Assembly (NCBI GenBank): GCA_945788205.1
Contig: CALZLE010000158.1
Span: 1 to 13,296 of the forward strand
Reading direction: 5' to 3'
Source of the DNA: an uncultured Desulfuromonadales bacterium
GTDB taxonomy: Bacteria > Desulfobacterota > Desulfuromonadia > Desulfuromonadales > Geopsychrobacteraceae
Length of the DNA stretch: 13,296 bases
This document shows positions 6,457-12,008 of the stretch, piece after piece. Position 1 is the first letter of the stretch; each line of letters opens with the position of its first letter. The notes below the pieces were generated by a model. The model was given only the letters and a program-made list of their open reading frames with translations, ran no database searches and was not told the DNA's origin. A program made the translations under genes and the position numbers.

Positions 6457-7005
6457 TCAGCCGAAGTAGCGCTTCAGCAGGCCAGCGAAGGCCGAACCGT
6501 GGCGTGCTTCGTCTTTGCACATTTCGTGGACGGTGTCGTGGATGGCGTCCAGGTTGAGCTGCTTGGCTTTGGTGGCCAGATCTTTTTTGCCCTGACAGGC
6601 ACCGTGCTCAGCGTCAACACGCATCTGCAGGTTGGTTTTGGTGTCAGCGACCAGCACATCACCCAGCAGCTCGGCAAACTTGGCGGCGTGCTCAGCTTCT
6701 TCCCAGGCGATCCGCTTGTAGGCTTCGCCGATCTCAGGGTAGCCTTCGCGCTCAGCTTGGCGGCTCATTGCCAGGTACATACCGACTTCGGTGCACTCGC
6801 CAGTGAAGTTCATTTTCAGACCTTCAATGATGTCCGGGTCAACATCCTTGGCAACACCAATACGGTGCTCGTCAGCCCATGCGAGGGCGTCGCCAGCTGC
6901 TTGCTCAACAAATTTGGAGGCAGGTGCTTTACACTGAGGACAGGCTTCTGGTGGGCAATCCCCTTCATGAACATAACCACAAATCGTACAAACAAATTTC
7001 TTCAT
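6457..7005 (-). CDS. rbr: rubrerythrin with N-terminal rubredoxin domain (reverse rubrerythrin)
   Basis: The 182-residue cytosolic protein reduces hydrogen peroxide in anaerobes. The rubredoxin iron site is at the N-terminus: Cys6-x2-Cys9-Gly and Cys22-x2-Cys25 in CPQCKAP. The classic rubrerythrin has it at the C-terminus, so this is the reversed domain order. The ferritin-like four-helix diiron domain follows: Glu70 and Glu73 (GECTEVGMY), Glu103-x2-His106 (EEAEHAAKF), Glu133-His134 and Glu166-x2-His169 (DEARHGSAF). All expected metal ligands appear present. I chose the ATG at 7005 because AAAGGAGT (7020-7013, complement) lies seven bases before it and because the rubredoxin domain begins there; the open frame upstream runs through the promoter. 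A near-consensus sigma70 promoter precedes it, suggesting abundant expression, and repeated GGTAAC words suggest control. Confidence 0.93.
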   Translation of the reverse strand: MKKFVCTICGYVHEGDCPPEACPQCKAPASKFVEQAAGDALAWADEHRIGVAKDVDPDIIEGLKMNFTGECTEVGMYLAMSRQAEREGYPEIGEAYKRIAWEEAEHAAKFAELLGDVLVADTKTNLQMRVDAEHGACQGKKDLATKAKQLNLDAIHDTVHEMCKDEARHGSAFAGLLKRYFG

Positions 7006-7012
7006 TGGATCC

Positions 7013-7020
7013 ACTCCTTT
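7013..7020 (-). promoter_or_regulatory. ribosome-binding site of rubrerythrin
   Basis: AAAGGAGT on the minus strand, seven bases before the ATG, a near-ideal Shine-Dalgarno sequence. It rules out the longer open frame that starts at 7185. Confidence 0.85.
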
Positions 7021-7038
7021 TAATAAAATAGGCTGATT

Positions 7039-7076
7039 GGTAACTAAATCGGTAACGATTATACAGTTCTGGTAAT
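7039..7076 (-). promoter_or_regulatory. GGTAAC repeats, candidate operator in the rubrerythrin promoter
   Basis: The + strand words GGTAAC (7039-7044), GGTAAC (7051-7056) and GGTAAT (7071-7076) are direct repeats. The first two are exactly 12 bp apart and lie at and just after the predicted transcription start; the third lies in the -35/-10 spacer. The layout suits a repressor site. I cannot name the regulator, and short repeats can arise by chance. Confidence 0.4.
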
Positions 7077-7085
7077 AGCTGTCAA
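7058..7085 (-). promoter_or_regulatory. sigma70 promoter of rubrerythrin
   Basis: On the minus strand a perfect TTGACA (7085-7080) and a perfect TATAAT (7063-7058) are separated by 16 bp, with TG directly before the -10. Transcription should start near 7051, giving a leader of about 45 bases. This is the best promoter in the window. Confidence 0.85.
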
Positions 7086-7177
7086 GAGATGATTTTAATC
7101 TGCACCATTGTTCCTGTCGCTTGTTGGGAGTAGGATACTGCGGAACGAGAAATTTGCAAATTGTAGGGATGTTATAG

Positions 7178-7660
7178 ATGACCAATGTTGGATTTGTATA
7201 TTTGATACTGATCGGCAGCGCCTATCTGGCTTTGCTGTTTATTGATCGGCAAAAAACCGGGCAATCGCTGAAGATCGCCGGCCAGTCGCTGTTGAAGCTC
7301 CTGCCCCTGTTGGTTGCCATTTTCGGTTTAGTCGGGCTGTTTCAGGAATTTCTCCCGGCCGAGCTGGTTACACAGTGGCTCGGAGAATCGAGCGGAGTTA
7401 TTGGCCTGTTGATCGGTGCTTCCGCTGGAGCTGTCGCCATTGGGCCACCATTGGCGGCCTATCCTCTCGCCGGGTCACTTCTTGATGCTGGTGCCTGGCC
7501 ACCGGCGATCGCGGCCTTTATTCTCAGTTGGATCTCCGTCGGCATTATTACCCTGCCCTTCGAAGCTCAAACCTTTGGGAGTCGGTTTGCCCTGTTGCGT
7601 AATGGGATTAGTTTTCTTGCTGCAATGGTCAGTGGTTTGTTGTTGGGAGTGCTGTTGTGA
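7178..7660 (+). CDS. half-size permease, DUF318/ArsP-like, first half
   Basis: The 160-residue protein is very hydrophobic, with about five membrane segments (near 5-20, 38-58, 70-95, 103-125 and 140-160). The core reads FGLVGLFQEFLP, then GLLIGASAGAVAIGPP, then PLAGSLLDAGAW, then IITLPFE. This resembles one repeat of the predicted permease family DUF318/ArsP (COG0701), whose usual members are about twice as long. The product of the next gene shows the same core in the same order, so the two probably form one heteromeric transporter. Substrate is unknown; ArsP members export organoarsenicals, but the cysteines linked to that are not evident here. AGGGA at 7165-7169 is the ribosome-binding site. 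The gene is divergent from rubrerythrin. Its last four bases overlap the GTG of the next gene. Confidence 0.75.
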   Translation: MTNVGFVYLILIGSAYLALLFIDRQKTGQSLKIAGQSLLKLLPLLVAIFGLVGLFQEFLPAELVTQWLGESSGVIGLLIGASAGAVAIGPPLAAYPLAGSLLDAGAWPPAIAAFILSWISVGIITLPFEAQTFGSRFALLRNGISFLAAMVSGLLLGVLL

Positions 7661-8160
7661 TCCGTACCCTGATTCGCAGCCAGTGGCTGTTGCTGTTTAC
7701 CATCGGTCTTTATCTCTACGCTTTTTTTGTCGCGCCTGTGCGGGCCGCAAATGCGTTGAACATCGGAACCAGCACTTTTTTCTCGGTCACCTTGCTGATT
7801 ATTTCTGTGTTTGGACTGGTCGGCCTGTTGCAGATTTGGATCAGCCGTGAACTGATCGTCCGCCTGCTTGGCCGCGAAGGGGGCATCAAGGGACTGTTGA
7901 TTGCCGCTCTGTGTGGTACTGTGCTGATCGGCCCGGCATATATTATTTTTCCGTTGTTGATGAGTATCCAGAAGCAGGGCGCACGCTGGGCGGTGATTAC
8001 CATCGTTTTGACCAGCTACGCGGTCAAGCTGCAGATGATCCCGGTCGAAGTCGGCTTTCTCGGCTGGCCTTTCTCGCTGGCGCGAGCGCTGATCACTATT
8101 GCCCTGGCAATTCCAACCGGGCTTCTGGTTGAGGCGCTGATGGACCGGCGTAATTTGTAG
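7657..8160 (+). CDS. half-size permease, DUF318/ArsP-like, second half
   Basis: The 167-residue membrane protein starts with GTG in a GTGA overlap with the previous stop, a sign of translational coupling and tight stoichiometry. Its first helix (about 9-30, LLLFTIGLYLYAFFVAPVRAA) is followed by the same core as its neighbour: FGLVGLLQIWIS, GLLIAALCGTVLIGPA, PLLMSIQKQGARW and QMIPVE. The shared order FGLVGL, GLLI-A, G-x4-GP, PL and (I/L)P(V/F)E argues that the two genes arose by duplication of a half-transporter. Both lack an ATP-binding domain, so transport would be secondary or channel-like. One cysteine lies in the G-rich helix. The next gene, an EamA transporter, starts 20 bp later. Confidence 0.75.
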   Translation: MIRTLIRSQWLLLFTIGLYLYAFFVAPVRAANALNIGTSTFFSVTLLIISVFGLVGLLQIWISRELIVRLLGREGGIKGLLIAALCGTVLIGPAYIIFPLLMSIQKQGARWAVITIVLTSYAVKLQMIPVEVGFLGWPFSLARALITIALAIPTGLLVEALMDRRNL

Positions 8161-8180
8161 TTTTTTTGTAGCGAGACAAA

Positions 8181-9098
8181 GTGGCCAACTTTCTTTTCTA
8201 TACAATGACGGTCCTGATCTGGGGTTCTACCTGGCTGGCAATCAAGTTTCAGCTTGGCGCTGTTGCGCCATCGGTTTCCATCGCTTATCGGTTTGCTCTG
8301 GCTTCGCTGATGCTGTTTCTCTGGTGTCTGATCACCCGTCGTTCCCTTAATTTTACTCGTCACGACCAGTTATTTATGGCGTTGCAGGGCAGTCAACTGT
8401 TCGCTCTGAACTATCTGTTTTTCTATCTCGCCGAGTTAACTCTAACCAGCGGCCTGGCGGCGGTGGTTTTTTCGACTATCGTCATCATGAACCTGCTCAA
8501 CGGTCGACTGTTCCTCGGGACTCCCGTGGAATTGAAGGTGCTGCTTGGTGGACTGATCGGATTGCTCGGTTTGACGCTGATGTTCTGGTCGGAGGTTGCT
8601 CAGTTTGCCGCGGCGGGCGACTCTTTGTTGGCCCTCGGCTACTGTTTTCTCGCCACCTATCTTGCGTCCCTTGGCAACATCCTCTCCGCCCGCAATCAGA
8701 AAAAAGGTTTGCCGATCATCCAGACCAACGCCTTTGGTATGGCGTACGGTGCGCTGCTGATGCTGGTGATTTCACTCTTTAGTGGAGCGCCACTGATCAT
8801 TGAACCAACCTTCGCCTATATGGGGTCGCTGTTTTATCTGTCCCTGTTCGGTTCGGTGATTGCCTTTGGTTGTTTTCTTAGCTTGGTTGGCCGCATCGGT
8901 CCCGGTCGTGCCGCTTATGCAACCCTGCTGTTTCCGTTGGTGGCGTTGCTGCTTTCCACAATTTGGGAGGATTTCCAGTGGACATCACCTGCGGTGGTTG
9001 GAGTCCTGATGATTCTTGGAGGAAACTATCTGGCAATGACGAAAAAGAGTAAGAAACGGTTTGTGGCTGAAGCTGAAACGGTACCAGTGGAGACTTGA
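8181..9098 (+). CDS. EamA/DMT-family transporter
   Basis: The 305-residue protein has about ten membrane segments in two repeats, typical of the drug/metabolite transporter superfamily. The first repeat opens with MTVLIWGSTWLAIKFQLG and SIAYRFALASLMLF, the usual EamA N-terminal signature. The second ends with GPGRAAYATLLFPLVALLLS followed by a last helix and a basic tail (KKSKKR). Such proteins export amino acids, metabolites or drugs; the substrate cannot be read from sequence. I chose GTG 8181, which keeps the first helix complete; an ATG at 8205 would cut its N-terminal end. The ribosome-binding site is weak in either case. It is 20 bp after the half-permease pair and probably in the same transcript. 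It converges with the LysE-type gene, 59 bp away, and no clear terminator is seen between them. Confidence 0.9.
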   Translation: MANFLFYTMTVLIWGSTWLAIKFQLGAVAPSVSIAYRFALASLMLFLWCLITRRSLNFTRHDQLFMALQGSQLFALNYLFFYLAELTLTSGLAAVVFSTIVIMNLLNGRLFLGTPVELKVLLGGLIGLLGLTLMFWSEVAQFAAAGDSLLALGYCFLATYLASLGNILSARNQKKGLPIIQTNAFGMAYGALLMLVISLFSGAPLIIEPTFAYMGSLFYLSLFGSVIAFGCFLSLVGRIGPGRAAYATLLFPLVALLLSTIWEDFQWTSPAVVGVLMILGGNYLAMTKKSKKRFVAEAETVPVET

Positions 9099-9157
9099 GC
9101 CTCCAGGAGCCAGGCCATTAATCCACTCAGTGTGGTTGAAGAGAGCTATCTACTCCT

Positions 9158-9781
9158 TTACTTTTCGTATATTAAGGAAACTCCGAAACCAATAAACGCT
9201 GTGCCGGTTACCTTGTTGAAAAAAGCCATGGTTTTTTCTTTTGATAGGTATGGTGAAGCTACGGAGGACAAAAGTGCATAACCCGTTAATACGAAGAATG
9301 AAATTCCCTCAATCGTCAGAATAAGGGTCAGAAATTGCGGAATAAAGGCCCGGGATGAATCAATAAATTGAGGGAAAAGCGCTGTGAAGAATGCTATGGC
9401 TTTAGGGTTGGATATGCCAACGGCAAATCCTTCCTTAAACATCGCAACAAATTCTCTTTTGTTATTGTGCTGAACCTCGTGGCTCTGGTTTTCTTGCGAA
9501 TGTGACGTTCTCCACACTTTGAGCCCAAGATAAACAAGATAAACACAACCAAAAAACTTAATGGCGGCAAACAAGCCAGAGGAAGCAAGGATGATGGTGC
9601 CTAGGCCAACAGCAGAAAGGGTCGATAATATGAGCATTGCAATGAAGTTACCGAAAATATTTGCGATAGCTGCTTTGTAGCCATCCCTGAGACTGTTTAT
9701 TATCGTCAGGACAACAGCAGGACCAGGGATAGCAGTGACTGTGATCGCTAAGGTAACATAAAGAAGATAATCGTTAATCAT
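9158..9781 (-). CDS. LysE/RhtB-family amino-acid exporter
   Basis: The 207-residue inner-membrane protein has about six helices. Family marks are TAIPGPAVVLTI (the PGP motif at 19-21), the GFGNF-like segment NIFGNFIAML, FFGCVYLVYLGLKVWR, and GFAVGISNPKAIAFFTALFPQF near the middle. Members export lysine, homoserine, threonine or other amino acids by proton antiport; the exact substrate is not predictable. The hydrophilic loop SHSQENQSHEVQHNNKREF between helices 3 and 4 is typical in position. The ATG at 9781 has a modest AAGAGA ribosome-binding site. The gene is visibly richer in A and T than its neighbours and uses more A/T-ending codons, which may mean horizontal acquisition. It is divergent from tetR, with a 222-bp gap. 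Confidence 0.92.
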   Translation of the reverse strand: MINDYLLYVTLAITVTAIPGPAVVLTIINSLRDGYKAAIANIFGNFIAMLILSTLSAVGLGTIILASSGLFAAIKFFGCVYLVYLGLKVWRTSHSQENQSHEVQHNNKREFVAMFKEGFAVGISNPKAIAFFTALFPQFIDSSRAFIPQFLTLILTIEGISFFVLTGYALLSSVASPYLSKEKTMAFFNKVTGTAFIGFGVSLIYEK

Positions 9782-9834
9782 TTGTCTCTTTATCAGTATG
9801 GCAACATAAAAATACTATTTTTCTTTTTAAATAT

Positions 9835-9854
9835 CGACAAGCTGCAGCTTATCG
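9835..9854. repeat. 20-bp palindrome in the LysE/tetR divergent gap
   Basis: AAGCTGCAGCTT (9839-9850) is a perfect 12-bp palindrome. It extends to CGA/TCG outer arms with one mismatched pair. It is upstream of both divergent genes, 54 bases from the LysE-type start and 79 bases from the tetR -35. It may be a dimeric regulator site for the exporter gene. It differs from the tetR operator. Confidence 0.45.
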
Positions 9855-9932
9855 CCATGGATTTCTCAAGTCAATAATCGCAACGAGGCCAGCAGTTCAG
9901 CAAGCAATAGATAAATAAGTCAAAATACCCTG

Positions 9933-9961
9933 TTGACATCAGCCAGGCAGAGGCATATAAA
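9933..9961 (+). promoter_or_regulatory. sigma70 promoter of tetR
   Basis: TTGACA (9933-9938) and TATAAA (9956-9961) are spaced by exactly 17 bp, with 11 of 12 consensus bases matching. Transcription should begin near 9968, inside the first operator copy, which explains how the repressor could control its own gene. Confidence 0.85.
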
Positions 9962-9966
9962 TGAGT

Positions 9967-9984
9967 GGACTGAACGCTCACTCC
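9967..9984 (+). promoter_or_regulatory. TetR operator copy 1
   Basis: GGACTGAACGCTCACTCC is, apart from one base, the reverse complement of operator copy 3. It covers the predicted transcription start and the first bases of the tetR message. Binding here would block RNA polymerase, giving autorepression. Confidence 0.75.
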
Positions 9985-10003
9985 GCACTGAGGATGTACT
10001 TAG

Positions 10004-10576
10004 ATGACAAACAAACCGATCGATAAAAGAGAAGCTATCCTACAGGCATCGCTGGAAATTTTTGCTGAGAACGGCTTCCACGGTTCTCCGACGTCGCAGA
10101 TCTCCAAGGTGGCCAACGTGGGGACCGGGACCATCTATCGTTATTTTGAAAATAAAGATGCGTTGATTGATGCGTTGCACGAAGAGATTGATGGGCGGCT
10201 TCGCCCGGCAATGAGTGAAGGTATTGATGTCGAGGCGCCGGTTCGTGAGAATGTCTTGCGTATTCTCAAGCGGGTCTTCCACTTTTTTCTCGAAAACCCC
10301 CACGAATTCAGGTTTCTCGAAATGTACTACAACTCGCCTTACGGCATTGCCAAGGTGCGCTCCGAGAAAGAGACTTGCGAGCGGCCGATTCTGCAGATAT
10401 TGCGCAAGGGGGCCGAGCGACAGGTTGTTAAGGACCTGCCGGACGAACTTTTGTTCGGTCTCTGTTTCGGCCCGATGCTTATGTTGACCAGAGATCATTT
10501 TACCGGCTATTTGGAATTGACTGAAGAGATGATTCAGGCAGTTATTGCTGCGAGCTGGGATAGCCTTAAATTGTAA
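10004..10576 (+). CDS. TetR/AcrR-family repressor of the RND efflux operon
   Basis: The 190-residue protein has the standard TetR layout. The DNA-binding domain (about residues 8-55) reads REAILQASLEIFAENGFHGSPTSQISKVA, then the recognition-helix end TGTIYRYFENKDALIDAL. The C-terminal two-thirds is the helical ligand-binding and dimerisation domain (VFHFFLENPHEFRFLEMYYNSPYG is typical). AGGA at 9991-9994 precedes the ATG by nine bases. The gene is followed on the same strand by an RND adaptor and pump, and three copies of one palindrome flank it, so it most likely represses itself and the pump until a toxic ligand binds. The inducer is unknown. A GC-rich hairpin follows the stop, so the pump genes probably have their own promoter. 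Confidence 0.93.
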   Translation: MTNKPIDKREAILQASLEIFAENGFHGSPTSQISKVANVGTGTIYRYFENKDALIDALHEEIDGRLRPAMSEGIDVEAPVRENVLRILKRVFHFFLENPHEFRFLEMYYNSPYGIAKVRSEKETCERPILQILRKGAERQVVKDLPDELLFGLCFGPMLMLTRDHFTGYLELTEEMIQAVIAASWDSLKL

Positions 10577-10588
10577 ATTTAAGCACGC

Positions 10589-10610
10589 TGGCGGGTCGAT
10601 GCGCCCGCCA
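10589..10610 (+). terminator. hairpin terminator after tetR
   Basis: TGGCGGG and CCCGCCA form a perfect 7-bp GC-rich stem with an eight-base loop, 12 bases after the tetR stop. The following bases (ATACTTTG) give only a short T-run, so termination may be partial. Confidence 0.55.
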
Positions 10611-10628
10611 ATACTTTGCCCATAATTC

Positions 10629-10646
10629 GGAGCGATCATTCACTCC
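10629..10646 (+). promoter_or_regulatory. TetR operator copy 2
   Basis: GGAGCGATCATTCACTCC has the right half-site TCACTCC and a left half-site with one mismatch to GGAGTGA, around a four-base centre. It lies 97 bases before the adaptor start and 73 bp from copy 3, about seven helical turns, which would allow looping. Confidence 0.65.
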
Positions 10647-10659
10647 ATAGCATGAAAAG

Positions 10660-10690
10660 GGAACCACTTTACGAGGGTTCCATCTTTTTT
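10660..10690 (+). terminator. intrinsic terminator or attenuator between operators 2 and 3
   Basis: GGAACC (10660-10665) and GGTTCC (10676-10681) form a 6-bp stem with a ten-base loop, followed by ATC and a run of six T (10685-10690). That is the standard layout of a rho-independent terminator. On the opposite strand the hairpin is followed by CTTTTC, so it may act both ways. It stands in the leader of the efflux operon, between two operator copies. Confidence 0.6.
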
Positions 10691-10701
10691 CACCAAATCC
10701 C

Positions 10702-10719
10702 GGAGTGAGCGTTCACTCC
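10702..10719 (+). promoter_or_regulatory. TetR operator copy 3
   Basis: GGAGTGAGCGTTCACTCC has perfect 7-bp arms GGAGTGA/TCACTCC around GCGT and is the best of the three copies. It ends 23 bases before the adaptor ATG, just upstream of its ribosome-binding site. I see no convincing -35/-10 pair next to it, so the pump promoter is not placed. Confidence 0.8.
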
Positions 10720-10742
10720 AAAGAGAAGTAGAAGGGGATATC

Positions 10743-11903
10743 ATGACAGAGGAAAAACACGAAATAAATGAACAATCCAGCCCTGAAGATGGGCCTGCGA
10801 CACGGCGGCGTCCCAGAACCGGCCTGCTGGCCCTAATCTTTGTCGGCCTGCTGGTCGTTTCTGCAGGAGTCGGCCTGATGTACGGACCGCAGCTGATGGC
10901 TTCGGAGCCGGAAAAACAGGCTGCTCCTCCAGCAATGCCGCCGATGCCGGTGGAAACTGCGGAAGTCCGGATTGCCGACAGCGACAAGCTGCTCTCTGCG
11001 GTCGGTAGTCTGCGTTCTGAAGAATCGGTGGTGATTGCCGCTGAAATCGCCGGACGGATCGAAAAGATCGGTTTTGGTGAGGGAGAACAGACTAAACAGG
11101 GCAAACTTCTCATCAAGCTCGACAGTGCTGTTTTACAGGCCGAGCTGGACCGCGCTGTCGCCAGCCGCGATCTGAGCAAATCAAATTATCAACGCGCTGA
11201 AAACTTGCTCAAAGATCACGCCGTCTCTAAGCAGGAGCGGGATGAAGCTTATGCCAAGTGGCAGCTTGATGAAGCGAGTGTCCGCTTGGCCCAAGCTCAG
11301 CTGGCAAAAACCACGATCAAAGCCCCCTTCTCTGGCACTCTCGGTCTACGTCAGGTCAGTCTGGGTGACTACATCCAGCCGGGTCAACCGTTGGTCAACC
11401 TGGAAGCGATCGAACAGTTGAAGGTCGAATTCTCCATTCCGGAAAAATACATCGCCGAGGTCAAAACCGGCCAGAAGGTTGAACTGCAGTCGGATGCTTA
11501 TCCGCAACGCAGCTTTGCAGCTCTGGTCTACGCCATTGATCCGCAGGTCGATGAGCAGAGCCGTAGTTTGGTCGTACGTGGTCTGCTCGATAATGCCGAT
11601 CATCAACTGTTTCCCGGCCAATTCGTTAAGGTGCAGCTGAGTGTCGCGACTCGGACCAACGCCCTGTTTATTCCAGAGCAAGCGCTGATTCCGCAGCCGA
11701 ATACCAAGCTGGTTTTCAAAGTTGTCGAAGGTAAAGCGCAGATGGTTCCGGTCGAAACTGGCACCCGCGTAAAAGGCTGGGTTGAAATCACCAGCGGTCT
11801 CAACGCAGGCGATGTGGTTGTTACAGGCGGACATCAGAAGATCGGTCCTGGTAGCCCGGTGCATGCTCTGCCTGCTGATCCGGCCCTGTTCGCAAAAAAT
11901 TAA
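10743..11903 (+). CDS. RND efflux periplasmic adaptor (membrane fusion protein)
   Basis: The 386-residue adaptor links an inner-membrane RND pump to an outer-membrane channel. After a charged cytoplasmic N-terminus, residues about 27-46 (LLALIFVGLLVVSAGVGL) form a membrane anchor; there is no lipobox. The first lipoyl half is VVIAAEIAGRIEKIGFGEG, followed by a coiled-coil hairpin (about 125-185, AELDRAVASRDLSKSNYQRA and on). The second lipoyl half is TTIKAPFSGTLGLRQVSLGD. The beta-barrel and membrane-proximal domains follow, with LFPGQFVKVQL and LFIPEQALIP as typical strings. AAGGGG at 10732-10737 is the ribosome-binding site. The gene precedes the RND pump after a 105-bp gap that holds a palindromic element. 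No outer-membrane factor is seen inside the window. Substrate specificity cannot be deduced. Confidence 0.94.
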   Translation: MTEEKHEINEQSSPEDGPATRRRPRTGLLALIFVGLLVVSAGVGLMYGPQLMASEPEKQAAPPAMPPMPVETAEVRIADSDKLLSAVGSLRSEESVVIAAEIAGRIEKIGFGEGEQTKQGKLLIKLDSAVLQAELDRAVASRDLSKSNYQRAENLLKDHAVSKQERDEAYAKWQLDEASVRLAQAQLAKTTIKAPFSGTLGLRQVSLGDYIQPGQPLVNLEAIEQLKVEFSIPEKYIAEVKTGQKVELQSDAYPQRSFAALVYAIDPQVDEQSRSLVVRGLLDNADHQLFPGQFVKVQLSVATRTNALFIPEQALIPQPNTKLVFKVVEGKAQMVPVETGTRVKGWVEITSGLNAGDVVVTGGHQKIGPGSPVHALPADPALFAKN

Positions 11904-11915
11904 GTCTCGTGTCCC

Positions 11916-11990
11916 GGCCTTTTCCCTGTTTGGGAAGAGCCCTCCCCCTTCTACTCGACGCAGAGAGGGAGAGGGCTGGGGCATGGGTGA
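11916..11990. repeat. REP-like extragenic palindromic element between adaptor and pump genes
   Basis: AGCCCTC (11938-11944) pairs with GAGGGCT (11971-11977), and the stem continues with one mismatch into CCCTT/GAGGG. The right side runs into a G-rich stretch ending GGGTGA. This resembles the GGGAGAGGG...GGGG...GGGTG repeats scattered in intergenic regions of many proteobacteria. A smaller hairpin, TTCCC (11922-11926) with GGGAA (11932-11936), lies just before and, if extended, competes for the same GAGCC. The element fills most of the 105-bp gap and may modulate RNA stability or read-through to the pump gene. Confidence 0.55.
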
Positions 11991-12008
11991 AAATACAGGA
12001 TAGCAATC

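Noticed and set aside
6499..7023. 174-codon open frame antisense to rubrerythrin
   Set aside because: The minus strand encodes a complete rubrerythrin with all metal ligands, so the + frame is a by-product of its codon use.
7006..7185. N-terminal extension of rubrerythrin in the same frame
   Set aside because: It runs through a near-consensus promoter and the ribosome-binding site; the rubredoxin domain begins at the ATG at 7005.
9080..9157. Short hairpin TGGAG/CTCCA at the end of the EamA gene as a terminator
   Set aside because: The stem is only 5 bp and no T-run follows it directly.
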